Shown here piece by piece: positions 28,436 through 39,137 of a stretch of DNA of 52,721 bases. Origin of the DNA: Porphyromonadaceae bacterium COT-184 OH4590 (GTDB taxonomy: Bacteria > Bacteroidota > Bacteroidia > Bacteroidales > Paludibacteraceae); contig JRAN01000031.1 in NCBI GenBank assembly GCA_000768855.1, forward strand, positions 1 to 52,721, read 5' to 3'. The position numbers and the translations under genes are program-made. The notes beneath the pieces were generated by a model, which had not been told where the DNA came from, searched no databases, and saw only the letters and a program-made list of their open reading frames with translations. Position 1 is the first letter of the stretch; each line of letters begins with the position of its first letter.

Positions 28436-29932
28436 TTATTTAACTATGGCTTTTTGTGTATTATCCCCTATTTTCACTATATATATACCCGGTGGTATTG
28501 ATATAATATTTTGTTTGTCGATAACAGATATTTTATTTACTGCTCTTCCGCTCATCGAATATATTATGGCTTCTTTTTCTTGTATGGGTTCTAATATGTT
28601 GATGAATAAAATACCATTACCTCCATATACTTCTACGCCGCTTCTCGACTTGTTTGTATGTGTATTCGATGATGTTGACGGTTCTATTATTATTTGTGTT
28701 TTTAACAATACTCCGTCTTTCTCCACACAATGTTTGTTTTCGTTGAAAGAAGCACCGACCGGTTGTGATATTGAGCAGTTTTCTAATATAAGTTTGTTTA
28801 TGTCCACTATCGAACCGGATTGAGCGCCTGTTGCTTTTACTGTGGAATTGATAATTTTTAAAGTTTCCCCTTTTATACCCCCATCTCCGGAAAAACCATA
28901 AGAGCCAACCACCTCTACATTACAATCTTTTATAATAACAGTTGTATTAACATCAATATATATGCCCACCCCTTTATTGTTTTTTACATTCAGAGAACCT
29001 GAACCCGTAATAGTAGTATTTGCTCTTAAAGACAAGGTCGAATAATCTTCTGAAGAAATCACGTTTATACCTTCTAAATTTATTACTAAATCACTATTTT
29101 TTCGATTAAATATACCATAAGTTCTCTGGGGAGCATTTATAGTTGCTCCATTTAGGGTAAGTGTTTTCATAACAGGATTATAACTAACTTTACCATCACC
29201 CAGTACATCATTTTGATTATCTAATGTTACCCATGTTTGTCCTACTTGTATCTCATATGATACATCTATTATTACTTGTGTTTTTACTATTTCGCCATTT
29301 TCCTCCGATATTATAGAACCAAGAGTAGGGTTAAAAAAACTTCCTTTTGGTTCAATAATAGAGCTTCCGGAACGGACAAAAGACTTCAGGTTCACAATAG
29401 ACCCTTCTGTACCGGTTGCTTTGATTGTAGAGTTGTTCACTTCAAGCATTTCTTGAAAGGCACTGTTTGTCCTTTTTATTCCCGAAATTCCATTCTTACC
29501 TTTGAGATCCAGTTTGCAGCCTTCCGTAACTTTTAAAGCGGTGTTGTTGTCTTGCAAAAGGATACATATATCGTTGTCGGATATTACAGTGACAGAACCT
29601 CCGCCTTTGAAGGCAGTACTTTGGTTCAACAATATACCCGCAGCACCATTTGATATTATAGTACTTTTGCCTTTCAATACTATGTTTAAATCTGCTATTC
29701 CGGTGTTTTGTATACCGACGACACCATTTGCGGCGGTTATCTCGGCATCGTTTAAGGTAAGGGTTCTTGTGTCATTATCATATTTTACTTTATTATCTCC
29801 AAGTATATTGTGAGCATTGGTAGATGTTACCTGTATGCCTTTTATGTTTAAGGCATAATCTTCTGCGTGCAAAGTATTCCACATTATTGCCGTAAAAGCA
29901 AATATAGATAATAATAAAAATTTCTTTTTCAT
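28436..29932 (-). CDS. T9SS-exported protein with two beta-rich repeats
   Basis: The 498-residue protein has a signal peptide (residues 1-23, ending LHA). The mature part holds two related halves of about 190-200 residues. Each starts with a strand ending VLGDxKV(K/S)Y(D/N), followed by TLTLNxAxI(T/N)A and many short I/V-rich strands separated by N/G turns. Each closes with a (K/E)NGxxxKTQ(V/I)II segment. The pattern suggests a right-handed beta-helix, as in surface adhesins or carbohydrate-active proteins, but no catalytic motif is visible. The C-terminus (about 430-498) is a T9SS type A sorting domain (AIIYSMSGRAVNKISV, IPPGIYIVKIGDNTQKAIVK). It is a single-gene unit in an accessory position; ligand unknown. 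Confidence 0.78.
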   Translation of the reverse strand: MKKKFLLLSIFAFTAIMWNTLHAEDYALNIKGIQVTSTNAHNILGDNKVKYDNDTRTLTLNDAEITAANGVVGIQNTGIADLNIVLKGKSTIISNGAAGILLNQSTAFKGGGSVTVISDNDICILLQDNNTALKVTEGCKLDLKGKNGISGIKRTNSAFQEMLEVNNSTIKATGTEGSIVNLKSFVRSGSSIIEPKGSFFNPTLGSIISEENGEIVKTQVIIDVSYEIQVGQTWVTLDNQNDVLGDGKVSYNPVMKTLTLNGATINAPQRTYGIFNRKNSDLVINLEGINVISSEDYSTLSLRANTTITGSGSLNVKNNKGVGIYIDVNTTVIIKDCNVEVVGSYGFSGDGGIKGETLKIINSTVKATGAQSGSIVDINKLILENCSISQPVGASFNENKHCVEKDGVLLKTQIIIEPSTSSNTHTNKSRSGVEVYGGNGILFINILEPIQEKEAIIYSMSGRAVNKISVIDKQNIISIPPGIYIVKIGDNTQKAIVK

Positions 29933-30282
29933 TTTTAAATTGTTTTTTATATTCTACTAAAAGTAATAAGTAATTATTTTATTTATGATTTTAATATATT
30001 TTGAATTATAACGGAACGATATATAAAACTGCAATCAAACTGTTATTTTATCAATGTATAGTATATTCTAACCGAGTAATTATAATATAAAAGTTATTTC
30101 GCTACAGTACTTTTAAATACAAAATGGCAAAGATAATAAAAAAACTTTTACAGAAAAAACATTTAGTTTAACATTCAAAATTTTATTTTGTCTCTGCTTC
30201 GGTTCAATGATAAAATTCAAAACTATTTAGTATCTTTGCAATTGTAAATTTGTAATATCTAAACTATTTTTTGACTCAAAAT
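29933..30282. other. Divergent intergenic region upstream of purM
   Basis: These 350 AT-rich bases lie between the minus-strand T9SS gene and purM. The only clear element is the purM -7 box at 30231-30238. No small gene or RNA was recognised. A promoter for the T9SS gene must lie on the minus strand but shows no exact TAnnTTTG match. Confidence 0.4.
30231..30238 (+). promoter_or_regulatory. -7 promoter element of purM (TATCTTTG)
   Basis: TATCTTTG matches the consensus and lies 44 bases before the chosen purM start. Confidence 0.65.
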
Positions 30283-31311
30283 ATGGCAATAAATTATCGA
30301 CAGGCAGGAGTAAATCTCGAAGCAGGATATGAAGTAGTAAGCAGAATCAAAAAACATGTGGCATCAACTTCGAGGTTGGGTGTAATGGGCAATATAGGAG
30401 CTTTTGGCGGTATGTTTGACCTCTCGAAACTCAATATCAAAGAGCCCATACTGGTAAGTGGCACCGACGGTGTAGGTACCAAACTCAAAATCGCTTTTGC
30501 TCTAAACCGCCACAACACTATTGGTATCGACGCTGTGGCAATGTGTGTCAATGACATATTAGCACAGGGAGCTGAGCCTCTTTTTTTTCTCGACTATATC
30601 GCTATTGGCAAAAACGAACCAGCTAAAGTGGAACAGATAGTTGCCGGTGTGGCTGAAGGTTGCCGACAAGCCGGTTGTAGTTTGATAGGTGGAGAGACTG
30701 CCGAAATGCCATCAATGTATCAAGATGGAGAATATGACATTGCCGGATTCACTTGCGGTGTGGTTGAAAAGTCGAAACTTATCGACGGTACTAAAGTAGA
30801 AGTCGGCGACCTTTTGGTGGGGATAGACTCGTCTGGCGTACATTCCAATGGCTTTAGCCTTGTAAGAAAAATAGTAGCCGACAACAAACTCGATTACAAT
30901 GAGTTTTATCATGAGTTGTCGGAAAACAAAACTTTAGGTGAGGTATTGCTCGAACCCACAAGAATATATGTCAAACCTGTATTGGAGGTGATTGCATCGT
31001 GCAATGTACATGGCATAAGCCATATTACCGGTGGCGGATTTTACGAAAATATTCCACGCATACTCAAAGAGGGACAAGGCATAAACATAAAAGAAGGCAG
31101 CTGGAGAGTGCAACCAATATTCCATTTTCTCGAGAAACACGGCAAGATACCTCATAATGAGATGTTTAACATATTCAATATGGGTATAGGTATGGTAATA
31201 GTTCTACCAAATAATGAAGCCGACAAAGCTATAGATATACTCAGTCGACACGGAGAGAGAGCAGTAGTAATAGGCTATGTAACCGGGAACAACAAATTAA
31301 CAATTGAATAA
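30283..31311 (+). CDS. purM: Phosphoribosylformylglycinamidine cyclo-ligase (AIR synthase)
   Basis: This is the fifth step of purine synthesis, the ATP-dependent closure of FGAM to aminoimidazole ribonucleotide in the cytosol. ATG 30283 gives 342 residues and the classic start [15 protein letters not shown]; an upstream in-frame TTG is disregarded. Family blocks include [39 protein letters not shown], the Gly-rich [16 protein letters not shown], and [26 protein letters not shown] and the C-terminal [11 protein letters not shown] complete the set. The length is normal. A TonB-dependent receptor gene starts 11 bases after the stop, so the two are probably co-transcribed. Confidence 0.97.
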   Translation: MAINYRQAGVNLEAGYEVVSRIKKHVASTSRLGVMGNIGAFGGMFDLSKLNIKEPILVSGTDGVGTKLKIAFALNRHNTIGIDAVAMCVNDILAQGAEPLFFLDYIAIGKNEPAKVEQIVAGVAEGCRQAGCSLIGGETAEMPSMYQDGEYDIAGFTCGVVEKSKLIDGTKVEVGDLLVGIDSSGVHSNGFSLVRKIVADNKLDYNEFYHELSENKTLGEVLLEPTRIYVKPVLEVIASCNVHGISHITGGGFYENIPRILKEGQGINIKEGSWRVQPIFHFLEKHGKIPHNEMFNIFNMGIGMVIVLPNNEADKAIDILSRHGERAVVIGYVTGNNKLTIE

Positions 31312-31322
31312 ATTTTATTGTT

Positions 31323-33665
31323 GTGAAAAGAAGTCGTCTCTTGATATTGTTGTTGCTTTTGGGTCAAATGGTTTTGAGCCAGAGTTACACTTTGAGCGGT
31401 AAGATAATCGACAAAGCCACAGGCGAACACCTTATCGGGGTATCGCTGTATGTAGTCAATAAACAAAGTGGAGTATCTACAGACGAAAAAGGCGAATACT
31501 CAGTATCACTACCCAAAGGGCGGCACCGTCTGACAATCTCTTATGTGGGTTATGTCTCCGATACGGTCAACATCAATATCAACCAAAATACGAAAAGAGA
31601 TTTCCTGCTCGTATCATCGTCAACTGTATTGAGCAGTGTAGAAATTTCTGCTGAAAAAAATCAAAATATCACACGTATCGAACCTTCTGTAAACCGCCTT
31701 TCGACAGAGACAATAAAGGCTATACCCGCTATGATGGGTGAAGTGGACATTATCAAAGCATTGCAGTTTTTGCCTGGAGTACAGTTGGTAGCCGAAGGAT
31801 CGTCTAACTTCAGTGTACGTGGCGGAGGCTACGACCAAAACCTGATATTGCTCGATGAAGCTTCTTTATACAGTTCGTCGCATCTACTTGGTTTTTTTTC
31901 TATTTTCAATAATGATGCCATTCGTGATATAAAACTATACAAAGGTGATATACCTGTATCATTCGGTGGAAGATTGTCATCGCTAATGGAGGTAAAAAGC
32001 AAAAGTGGTAACCTCAAACGCCTACGTACCACCGGTTCAATAGGTACCATTGCATCAAAAATAACGGTGGAGACACCTATTATCACTGACAGAATGAGTC
32101 TGTTGGTATCGGCTCGTCGAACTTATGCTGACCTATTTCTCAAACTGAGCAACGACCCTGCTCTCAAAAATACAACACTATATTTCTATGACCTCAATGC
32201 AAAACTTAATTGGGAAATATCTCCCAAAGACAGGCTGTCTGTTACTACTTACTTCGGCAGAGACCATTTCAAAAACAGTTTGGCAGGAATATCTTTTGGT
32301 AATAGAGTAGCTTCTCTCGGATGGCGACACGACTTTTCGACCAAACTGATGTCGAATGTCACTATCTACACAAGTCATTACAATTACGCTTTGAAAGAGG
32401 ATATAATACCCGAATTTAGCTTCGATTGGGAGTCTATACTCGACGATATTGGAGGCAAACTCAACTTCGATTGGCTTATCAACGACCACAACAGTATCAA
32501 CTTCGGCTATCAGGGAATATATCGCAAAATAGTACCGGGCAGAGGTGGAGGCAGTAGAGACAACTCAATAATCGACAACTCCTCTTTCAATCTATCGCCT
32601 CTATACACTATGGAACACGCTCTGTTTATATCACATAGTGTTAGTTTGGCAAAAAAGCTAAATCTCCGTTATGGTATTCGCTTTTCGATGATGAACAATC
32701 TTGGCAATGACTCAACTGTGTATTCTCTACACAACTACGCTGTCCGCGACTCGTTTGTTTCGCACAAAGGCGAAGTGTATGCTACCAATTCTCAATTGGA
32801 GCCACGCATTAGCCTTAACTACTCTCTTTCGAAAAACAGTTCACTAAAAGCCTCTTACTCACATTCGGCTCAATATTTGCAAATAGCCTCCAACTCAACA
32901 GCCGGCTCACCTCTCGATATATGGTTTTCGGCATCAAACAACGTCAAGCCCCAACTTTGCGACCAATTTGTGTTAGGTTATTTCCACGACTTCTTAGATG
33001 GCAAAATCGAAACATCGGCTGAGGTCTATTATAAAAAATACACCAATGTTATAGACTTCAAAGAACGTGCCAGACTGCTTGGTAACAAATGGCTCGAAAA
33101 AGAGTTACGTTTGGGTAAAGGATATTCTTATGGTTTCGAAATAATGGTGGCAAAAACATCGGGACGCTTTAACGGCTGGATAAGTTATACCTTTGCACGC
33201 AGTTTTCGCCAAATAGATGAGGTAAACGACAACCAATGGTATAAGTCGCCTTATGACAAGCCCCACAATCTATCTGTGGTCGCCAATTACGAACTAAACC
33301 CTCGCCTGTCGTTCTCGGCAAGTTGGATATACTCCACAGGACAACCTGTAACCTACCCGGAAGGGCGTTATTGGATAGGCAATATCGGAGATAATGGTGG
33401 TACATGGGTGCCAATACCTTCAAAACGCAATGCATACCGTTTCCCTGACTTTCATCGCCTCGACTTGTCGGCAACCTGGAAACTGTCAAAGCCCTTAAAA
33501 CGAATTCAACACGAACTAAACATATCTATCTACAACGCCTATGCTCGCAAAAACCCTTGGACCATATTTTTTGTCAAAGAGAAAGAGAATCCCAATATCA
33601 TCAAAGCCAATATGATGTATCTATTCTCAATAGTACCTGCTGTAAGTTGGAATTTTAAGTTTTAG
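31323..33665 (+). CDS. TonB-dependent receptor with carboxypeptidase-like N-terminal domain
   Basis: A GTG start at 31323 gives 780 residues. The signal peptide LLILLLLLGQMVLSQ is followed by a carboxypeptidase-regulatory-like domain (about 20-105, GKIIDKATGEHLIGVSLYV ... ISYVGYVSD) typical of Bacteroidota receptors. A plug follows (about 120-230, VDIIKALQFLPGVQLVAEGSS and the SFGGRLSSLMEVKS end). The beta-barrel ends SWNFKF, with a terminal Phe as in BAM substrates. No SusD-like partner is adjacent, which argues against a glycan SusCD system. Short, SusD-less receptors of this kind import metals, vitamins or peptides, or serve unknown roles. The only context is purM upstream, and a purine link would be speculation. 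Confidence 0.9.
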   Translation: MKRSRLLILLLLLGQMVLSQSYTLSGKIIDKATGEHLIGVSLYVVNKQSGVSTDEKGEYSVSLPKGRHRLTISYVGYVSDTVNININQNTKRDFLLVSSSTVLSSVEISAEKNQNITRIEPSVNRLSTETIKAIPAMMGEVDIIKALQFLPGVQLVAEGSSNFSVRGGGYDQNLILLDEASLYSSSHLLGFFSIFNNDAIRDIKLYKGDIPVSFGGRLSSLMEVKSKSGNLKRLRTTGSIGTIASKITVETPIITDRMSLLVSARRTYADLFLKLSNDPALKNTTLYFYDLNAKLNWEISPKDRLSVTTYFGRDHFKNSLAGISFGNRVASLGWRHDFSTKLMSNVTIYTSHYNYALKEDIIPEFSFDWESILDDIGGKLNFDWLINDHNSINFGYQGIYRKIVPGRGGGSRDNSIIDNSSFNLSPLYTMEHALFISHSVSLAKKLNLRYGIRFSMMNNLGNDSTVYSLHNYAVRDSFVSHKGEVYATNSQLEPRISLNYSLSKNSSLKASYSHSAQYLQIASNSTAGSPLDIWFSASNNVKPQLCDQFVLGYFHDFLDGKIETSAEVYYKKYTNVIDFKERARLLGNKWLEKELRLGKGYSYGFEIMVAKTSGRFNGWISYTFARSFRQIDEVNDNQWYKSPYDKPHNLSVVANYELNPRLSFSASWIYSTGQPVTYPEGRYWIGNIGDNGGTWVPIPSKRNAYRFPDFHRLDLSATWKLSKPLKRIQHELNISIYNAYARKNPWTIFFVKEKENPNIIKANMMYLFSIVPAVSWNFKF

Positions 33666-34108
33666 TTACCGTAGATGATTCATATCTAATGCTTGGATTA
33701 TATTCGTATAATAATAACCCAAACTCAAATACAATTCTCCGGTTATATTTGCTAACATCGTGATAAAAAGACAAAAGACAGATAAATGTATAGAATAAGA
33801 AAGACAAAAATGTGGAGACAGCCTAAATTTAATATATTATGAAAATAACGAGTAGAGTACAATTTTCACAAGGTTTTTCAGAATAATTGCTACACACAAC
33901 AAAACCTTGCAGATATACACAAGAAAAACGCATAAAGATTTATATGCATATCAAATATTTATACGCTTTTTTTTAAGACTCGATTATTTAACAATGCCAA
34001 ATATAGCATACAACGGGCAAATATTGTTGAAATTTCAATTGAATGTTGAAGTTACTAAAGGATAACAACCAATAGACGACAGCAAAAAAAGAATCAAAAC
34101 TTTTACTT
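33666..34108. other. 443-base intergenic region before tamB
   Basis: No gene was recognised. A stem-loop with 9-bp arms (CAAGGTTTT 33869-33877, AAAACCTTG 33901-33909) lies 200 bases after the receptor stop and could be a weak terminator. The downstream part ends in the tamB promoter. Confidence 0.4.
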
Positions 34109-34116
34109 ATCTTTGC
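34109..34116 (+). promoter_or_regulatory. -7 promoter element of tamB-tamL (TATCTTTG)
   Basis: TATCTTTG matches the consensus. Transcription would start near 34122, which matters for the choice of the tamB start codon. Confidence 0.65.
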
Positions 34117-34129
34117 ATAAAAAAACAGT

Positions 34130-37100
34130 TTGGATACAACAGCAAAAAAGAGATGGATTCGTATATTGATGAGGATTCTTATTGGGTGTCCTGTCTTTTT
34201 TGTACTTCTGATTTTTTTCATTCACAGCTCTTGGGGGCAGGATATTATTGTTAAAAAAATTGTTTCGTATGTTTCGGATAAAACAGGGACTAAGGTAGAA
34301 ATCAAAAAATTCTACATCACCTTTGGGGGCAATATCTATCTCGAAGGGCTCTATCTCGAAGATAACAAAGGCGATACCTTGCTCTATTCCGGCTCACTCG
34401 AAGCCAATATTCCATTGCTGCCCATTATAAGAGGCAATGGAATAACCATCGATAAGATTGATTGGAACAGGCTAAAAGCCAATATTATCAGAAAAGACTC
34501 GCTTTCGGGATTTAATTATGATTTTTTGATTAATGCCTTTGCCTCCTCTGCAGATAACACTAAAACAGAAACTAAAACCAAACCTCAAAACACATTATCA
34601 TTAATGATAAAAAAAATCAATTTTTCCGATTTTGATTTGACCTTTAAGGATAATGTTAATGGGATGGAGGCAAATATTTTACTTGGGGAGTTGGAGTTAA
34701 ATATAAATAATCTCGATTGGGAGAATATGAGATTTGATATAGCTGAGGCACATATAAAAAACACTTCTGCCAAATATATTCAGTCAAAGGCTACTATCTC
34801 TGATACAGAAACTGAGGAAACATTGGTACTACCATTCTTGACCATCAACCAATTTACATTGGAAAATATAAATACTGACTACAATTCTATTCCCGACCAA
34901 ATATCGGTAGTAGCAAATATTGATACATTTTTGTTGAAACTTCCCAAAGCCGATTTGGGAAGACAGGAGATTGAAATAGCTAAATTAAATCTTCACAATT
35001 CCGATTTTGTAGTAAGAATGGCTTCTGTAAACGAGGCAAAAGCAATATCAGAACCAAAAGACACAATCGAAAACTCTGAAATATTTTTCCCCAACTGGTC
35101 TATTGTAGCAGATAGTATTTCACTGAAAAACAACCGAATCGGATATTCTATAGATGATGCCACTCCTCAGTTGGGCAAATTCAATCTGTCAGCTCTTGCT
35201 ATCAGCGACTTTGAGCTGTTGGTTGATGGGCTGTCGATGAGCAACAACACACTTAGGCTGAACTTAGAGTCGCTACGATTGAATGAGGCTTCCGGCATAG
35301 CTATCAAATCGTTTGGTTTGGGGCTACATTTTGATCGCAATCACCTCTCCTTCTCCGATATAAAGGGACATATCAATGATAATATTTTGCAAGGCATGGT
35401 AGAGTTGGGTTATCCCTCTTTTGAAACTTTAATAAAAACCCCCGAAGCTGTTTCAATAAGGGCATCGTTGCCAAATTTTAGCATTGCTGCAAAAGATATT
35501 CTCATTTTTGCTCCCAAACTAAAGTACAACCAATACTTTGCTCTCATCAGTAGAGACAACATCAATGGAAGCCTAAATATTAATGGTACTTTGTCCGAAA
35601 TGCAAATACCCAAAGCCACTTTTGGTTGGCGAAATACATCTATAGAGGTAACAGGCTCAGTCAAAGAAGCTTTGAATATAGAAAAGATGAGTTTTGATTT
35701 TCCTCAAATAGTTTTTTCGACCACAAAAAACGATATTGCTTTTTTTGTCGATGAGCAAGATATGGATATAAATATTCCAAAAAAAATAATCCTCACAGCT
35801 CAACTAAAAGGTAAGCCCAACAATTTGACGACCGATGCCACTCTTGCTACTACCCATGGTACAATAAGTCTTAAAAGCAATTTTTCGAATACTGCTGCTA
35901 TTGCCTTTGATAGTGAAATAAAGGTTAGGAATTTGGCTATTGGTAAAGTACTTAAAAATGAGCAATTAGGCATTTTGGATTTCAAAATGAAAACCAGCGG
36001 CAAATGGAATAATATCAACGATTTAGATGCTACACTCGATGCTACTATAGAACATTTAAGCTTTGATGAATATGCTATTGAAAATTTAAAAATAACAGGC
36101 AATCTCAACAAAGGAAAAGGTTATCTTACAGCCGCATATAAAGACGAAAGCATTGATGTCGATTTACAATCTTCAATAGCTTTAGACACTATTGCATCGC
36201 ATATTACAGCAAATTTGGATATGAGAGGTATTGACTTCAAAGCATTAAGATTGACCAATGACAATATAAGAAGTTCATTCAAACTTCATGCCGATTTCGA
36301 GGGAAGTACCGATAGGTTTGAGTTTTCGTCGGGCATATCTAATGGTATGGTAATAAAAGATGGTCGCACATACACTATTAACGATTTTGATATCAACGGA
36401 GTTGTAAATGATCACAACACTTCAGTTGATATTCGAGGTGGAATAATTCAAGCCAAACTTCGCTCAAACACCCATTTTAGAGAGTTTACAGAGGCTTTGA
36501 AGCACCATTTCAAACAACAATATTCCGAATATTCGCATACAAGAAAAGAAAATACTTTGCACACTCCTTCAAATCTCACATTGCAAATGAAGATAATGGA
36601 TAATCCGTTAATAAGTGAAGTTTTTGTGCCCACAATCAAACATTTGGATACCATAAGCATCGACATCAACTTCGATGAGCAAAAAGAGAGTTTGTTGGCT
36701 GATATAGAAATTCCTCATGTCAATTACAGTGGAAATATTCTCGAAGGGTTTTCGTTAAAGTTAAATTCTAATAGAGAGTTGTCAGATTTTCTATTCGGAT
36801 TCAAATCGCTCAACTTCGCCCCACTCTCCATAAAAGAGACAGTACTAAAAGGCAAACTAATCGACAAAAATCTTTTTATCGACTTTTCTTCTTTTTACAA
36901 CCAACAAAAGATAATCGATATACAATCAGAGTTGGTTTTGAGTGAAGATACTGTGCTATTCCATCTAAAACCCGATTTAATACTCAACGGTAAACCTTGG
37001 AAAACTTCAGAACAAAACAGCATTATTTATAGTAACAAACATTTGATTTTTAACAATTTTAAGTTAAGTGGAGATAATCAGGCATTAGAGTTTTCGAACA

Positions 37101-39121
37101 AAAGCCAAAGAACAGAAAAGGATCATATTGAGGTCATTTTTCAGAATTTCCGACTCTCTGATTTGTCGAGCTACCTAAATCCCGAAATGCCTTTGGTAAA
37201 TGGACATTTAAATGGTAATGTGATTGTCGAAGAACCTTTTGGCAACTTGGGAATTTTGGCATCTTTAACCATTTCGGAGCTTGAGGCAATGGAAGTAGCA
37301 TTGGGCAATCTCTCACTCGATGCTAAGGCTATTGATATTCAAAATTACGATTTTCAGTTGACTTTAAATGGAGGTGATATTGATTTGAATGTAGATGGTA
37401 ATTACAGTACTAACCCTGTCAATCCCGCAATAAACATAGATTTGGCACTAAACGAACTCAAACTAAAAGCTATCGAAAAGTTAAGCGGTAAAGAGATAGA
37501 AAACTCCGAAGGATTTATTTCCGGCATGTTCGAAATAAACGGTACTACCGATAAGCCTCAATATGTCGGGAGATTAGATTTCAAAGATATAGCTTTTACT
37601 GTAAAAAAGATAAATGCTATATTCAAAATTTCGGAACAGAGTATTTCACTCGACAACAAGGGAGTATATTTTAATAAGTTCAAAATTCAGGATAAAAAGC
37701 ACAATACTTTTATGGTAGATGGCTCAATGTTTACTGATGACTTTGCGAATCCCGATTTTGACCTGAAAATAAATGCTAAAAGCTTTAATGTGTTGAATTC
37801 CACTGAGCAAGACAATGACCTCTATTATGGAACGATAAATTTTGATGTAGACGCCTCTGTAAAAGGCAATCTAAACCTTCCGATAGTAAAAATGCGTTTT
37901 GATCTACTCCCGACCACTAACATAACTTATGTAATGGCAGAATCGGATGTCCAAATGGAGGAACGTAATGGAGTAGTAACATTTGTTAATCGTGATAATA
38001 CTGATGATATTCCGACAGAACAAACCGAAGGAAAAGCTTATAATGTTTCTGGACTCGATATTGAAGCCTTGTTATCGATAAAAAAAGATGTTACCTTTAA
38101 TGTTATCATCAATAAACAAACAGGCGACAATCTCAACATTTCAGGTGAAGGAGATTTAAATCTGACAATTAATCCAAATGGTAGAATTAACCTCACAGGA
38201 CGTTATGAGGTTAAAGATGGACATTTCGAGATGAATCTCTACAATCTTGCAAGGCGGCGTTTTGAAATAGCAAAGGGAAGTAGTATTGCCTGGTCGGGAG
38301 ATCCAATGGATGCCACTCTCGATATTCGTGCCATTTACAGAGTAAAGACATCTGCCATACCGCTTATGGCTGCCCAAACTTCGGGTATGGACGCTTCGGA
38401 AGCAAGCAGATTCAGACAGAGATTACCGTTCTTGGTTTATCTCAATATCGGTGGAGAAATGACACAGCCCGAACTATCCTTTAATATTGATATGCCCGAA
38501 GAACAACGTGGTGCTATCGGTGGACAGATATATAGCCGTTTACAGCAACTCGACAGTCAGGAAGATGAAAGGAATCGTCAGGTTTTCTCACTTTTGGTAC
38601 TCAACCGTTTTTTCCCCGAATCGGGTAGCGATGGCAGTAATGGAGGCTCAATGGCTATAGCTCGCGACAATTTAAATCAAGCACTATCGGATCAACTCAA
38701 CAACCTCTCAGATCAGCTATTGGATGGTACAGGCATCGAACTCGATTTCGGATTGAACAGTTATACCAACTATCAGGGTAATACCCCTCAAGATCGCACA
38801 CAATTAGATATTACCGCTCAGAAAAAATTCTTTGACGACCGGCTTATTTTGAGCATTGGCAGCGAAGTAGATATTCAGGGCAGTAATCCAAAAGACAAAG
38901 CTAACTCTTTGATAGGTAATGTAGCTATCGAATATCTGATTGATGAGGACGGACGATACCGTCTCAAAGGATTTCGTAAAAACCAATATACAAATGTGAT
39001 TGACGGACAAATCTTTGTCAATGGTATTGCATTTATCTTTTCTAAAGAGTTTAACAAATACCGTGAACTTTGGACAAAACAAATCAAAGATGAAGATATA
39101 AAAGAAACTGAAAAAGAATAA
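34130..39121 (+). CDS. tamB: Translocation and assembly module protein TamB
   Basis: The product has up to 1663 residues. One N-terminal membrane helix (ILIGCPVFFVLLIFFIHSSW) is followed by the AsmA/TamB-like repeat DKTGTKVEIKKFYITFGGNIYLEGLYLED. A very long beta-taco region comes next, ending in the conserved TamB C-terminal domain with VKDGHFEMNLYNLARRRFEIAKGSSIAWSGDPMDATLDI and the final DDRLILSIGSEVD. It spans the periplasm and works with an outer-membrane Omp85 partner, probably in lipid transport and OM assembly. The listed start is a TTG at 34130, which leaves only about an 8-base leader after the promoter. ATG 34169 (1650 residues) is an alternative that removes the basic N-terminus. 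tamL follows 16 bases downstream. Confidence 0.92.
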   Translation: MDTTAKKRWIRILMRILIGCPVFFVLLIFFIHSSWGQDIIVKKIVSYVSDKTGTKVEIKKFYITFGGNIYLEGLYLEDNKGDTLLYSGSLEANIPLLPIIRGNGITIDKIDWNRLKANIIRKDSLSGFNYDFLINAFASSADNTKTETKTKPQNTLSLMIKKINFSDFDLTFKDNVNGMEANILLGELELNINNLDWENMRFDIAEAHIKNTSAKYIQSKATISDTETEETLVLPFLTINQFTLENINTDYNSIPDQISVVANIDTFLLKLPKADLGRQEIEIAKLNLHNSDFVVRMASVNEAKAISEPKDTIENSEIFFPNWSIVADSISLKNNRIGYSIDDATPQLGKFNLSALAISDFELLVDGLSMSNNTLRLNLESLRLNEASGIAIKSFGLGLHFDRNHLSFSDIKGHINDNILQGMVELGYPSFETLIKTPEAVSIRASLPNFSIAAKDILIFAPKLKYNQYFALISRDNINGSLNINGTLSEMQIPKATFGWRNTSIEVTGSVKEALNIEKMSFDFPQIVFSTTKNDIAFFVDEQDMDINIPKKIILTAQLKGKPNNLTTDATLATTHGTISLKSNFSNTAAIAFDSEIKVRNLAIGKVLKNEQLGILDFKMKTSGKWNNINDLDATLDATIEHLSFDEYAIENLKITGNLNKGKGYLTAAYKDESIDVDLQSSIALDTIASHITANLDMRGIDFKALRLTNDNIRSSFKLHADFEGSTDRFEFSSGISNGMVIKDGRTYTINDFDINGVVNDHNTSVDIRGGIIQAKLRSNTHFREFTEALKHHFKQQYSEYSHTRKENTLHTPSNLTLQMKIMDNPLISEVFVPTIKHLDTISIDINFDEQKESLLADIEIPHVNYSGNILEGFSLKLNSNRELSDFLFGFKSLNFAPLSIKETVLKGKLIDKNLFIDFSSFYNQQKIIDIQSELVLSEDTVLFHLKPDLILNGKPWKTSEQNSIIYSNKHLIFNNFKLSGDNQALEFSNKSQRTEKDHIEVIFQNFRLSDLSSYLNPEMPLVNGHLNGNVIVEEPFGNLGILASLTISELEAMEVALGNLSLDAKAIDIQNYDFQLTLNGGDIDLNVDGNYSTNPVNPAINIDLALNELKLKAIEKLSGKEIENSEGFISGMFEINGTTDKPQYVGRLDFKDIAFTVKKINAIFKISEQSISLDNKGVYFNKFKIQDKKHNTFMVDGSMFTDDFANPDFDLKINAKSFNVLNSTEQDNDLYYGTINFDVDASVKGNLNLPIVKMRFDLLPTTNITYVMAESDVQMEERNGVVTFVNRDNTDDIPTEQTEGKAYNVSGLDIEALLSIKKDVTFNVIINKQTGDNLNISGEGDLNLTINPNGRINLTGRYEVKDGHFEMNLYNLARRRFEIAKGSSIAWSGDPMDATLDIRAIYRVKTSAIPLMAAQTSGMDASEASRFRQRLPFLVYLNIGGEMTQPELSFNIDMPEEQRGAIGGQIYSRLQQLDSQEDERNRQVFSLLVLNRFFPESGSDGSNGGSMAIARDNLNQALSDQLNNLSDQLLDGTGIELDFGLNSYTNYQGNTPQDRTQLDITAQKKFFDDRLILSIGSEVDIQGSNPKDKANSLIGNVAIEYLIDEDGRYRLKGFRKNQYTNVIDGQIFVNGIAFIFSKEFNKYRELWTKQIKDEDIKETEKE

Positions 39122-39137
39122 AAATGATCCTCTATTT

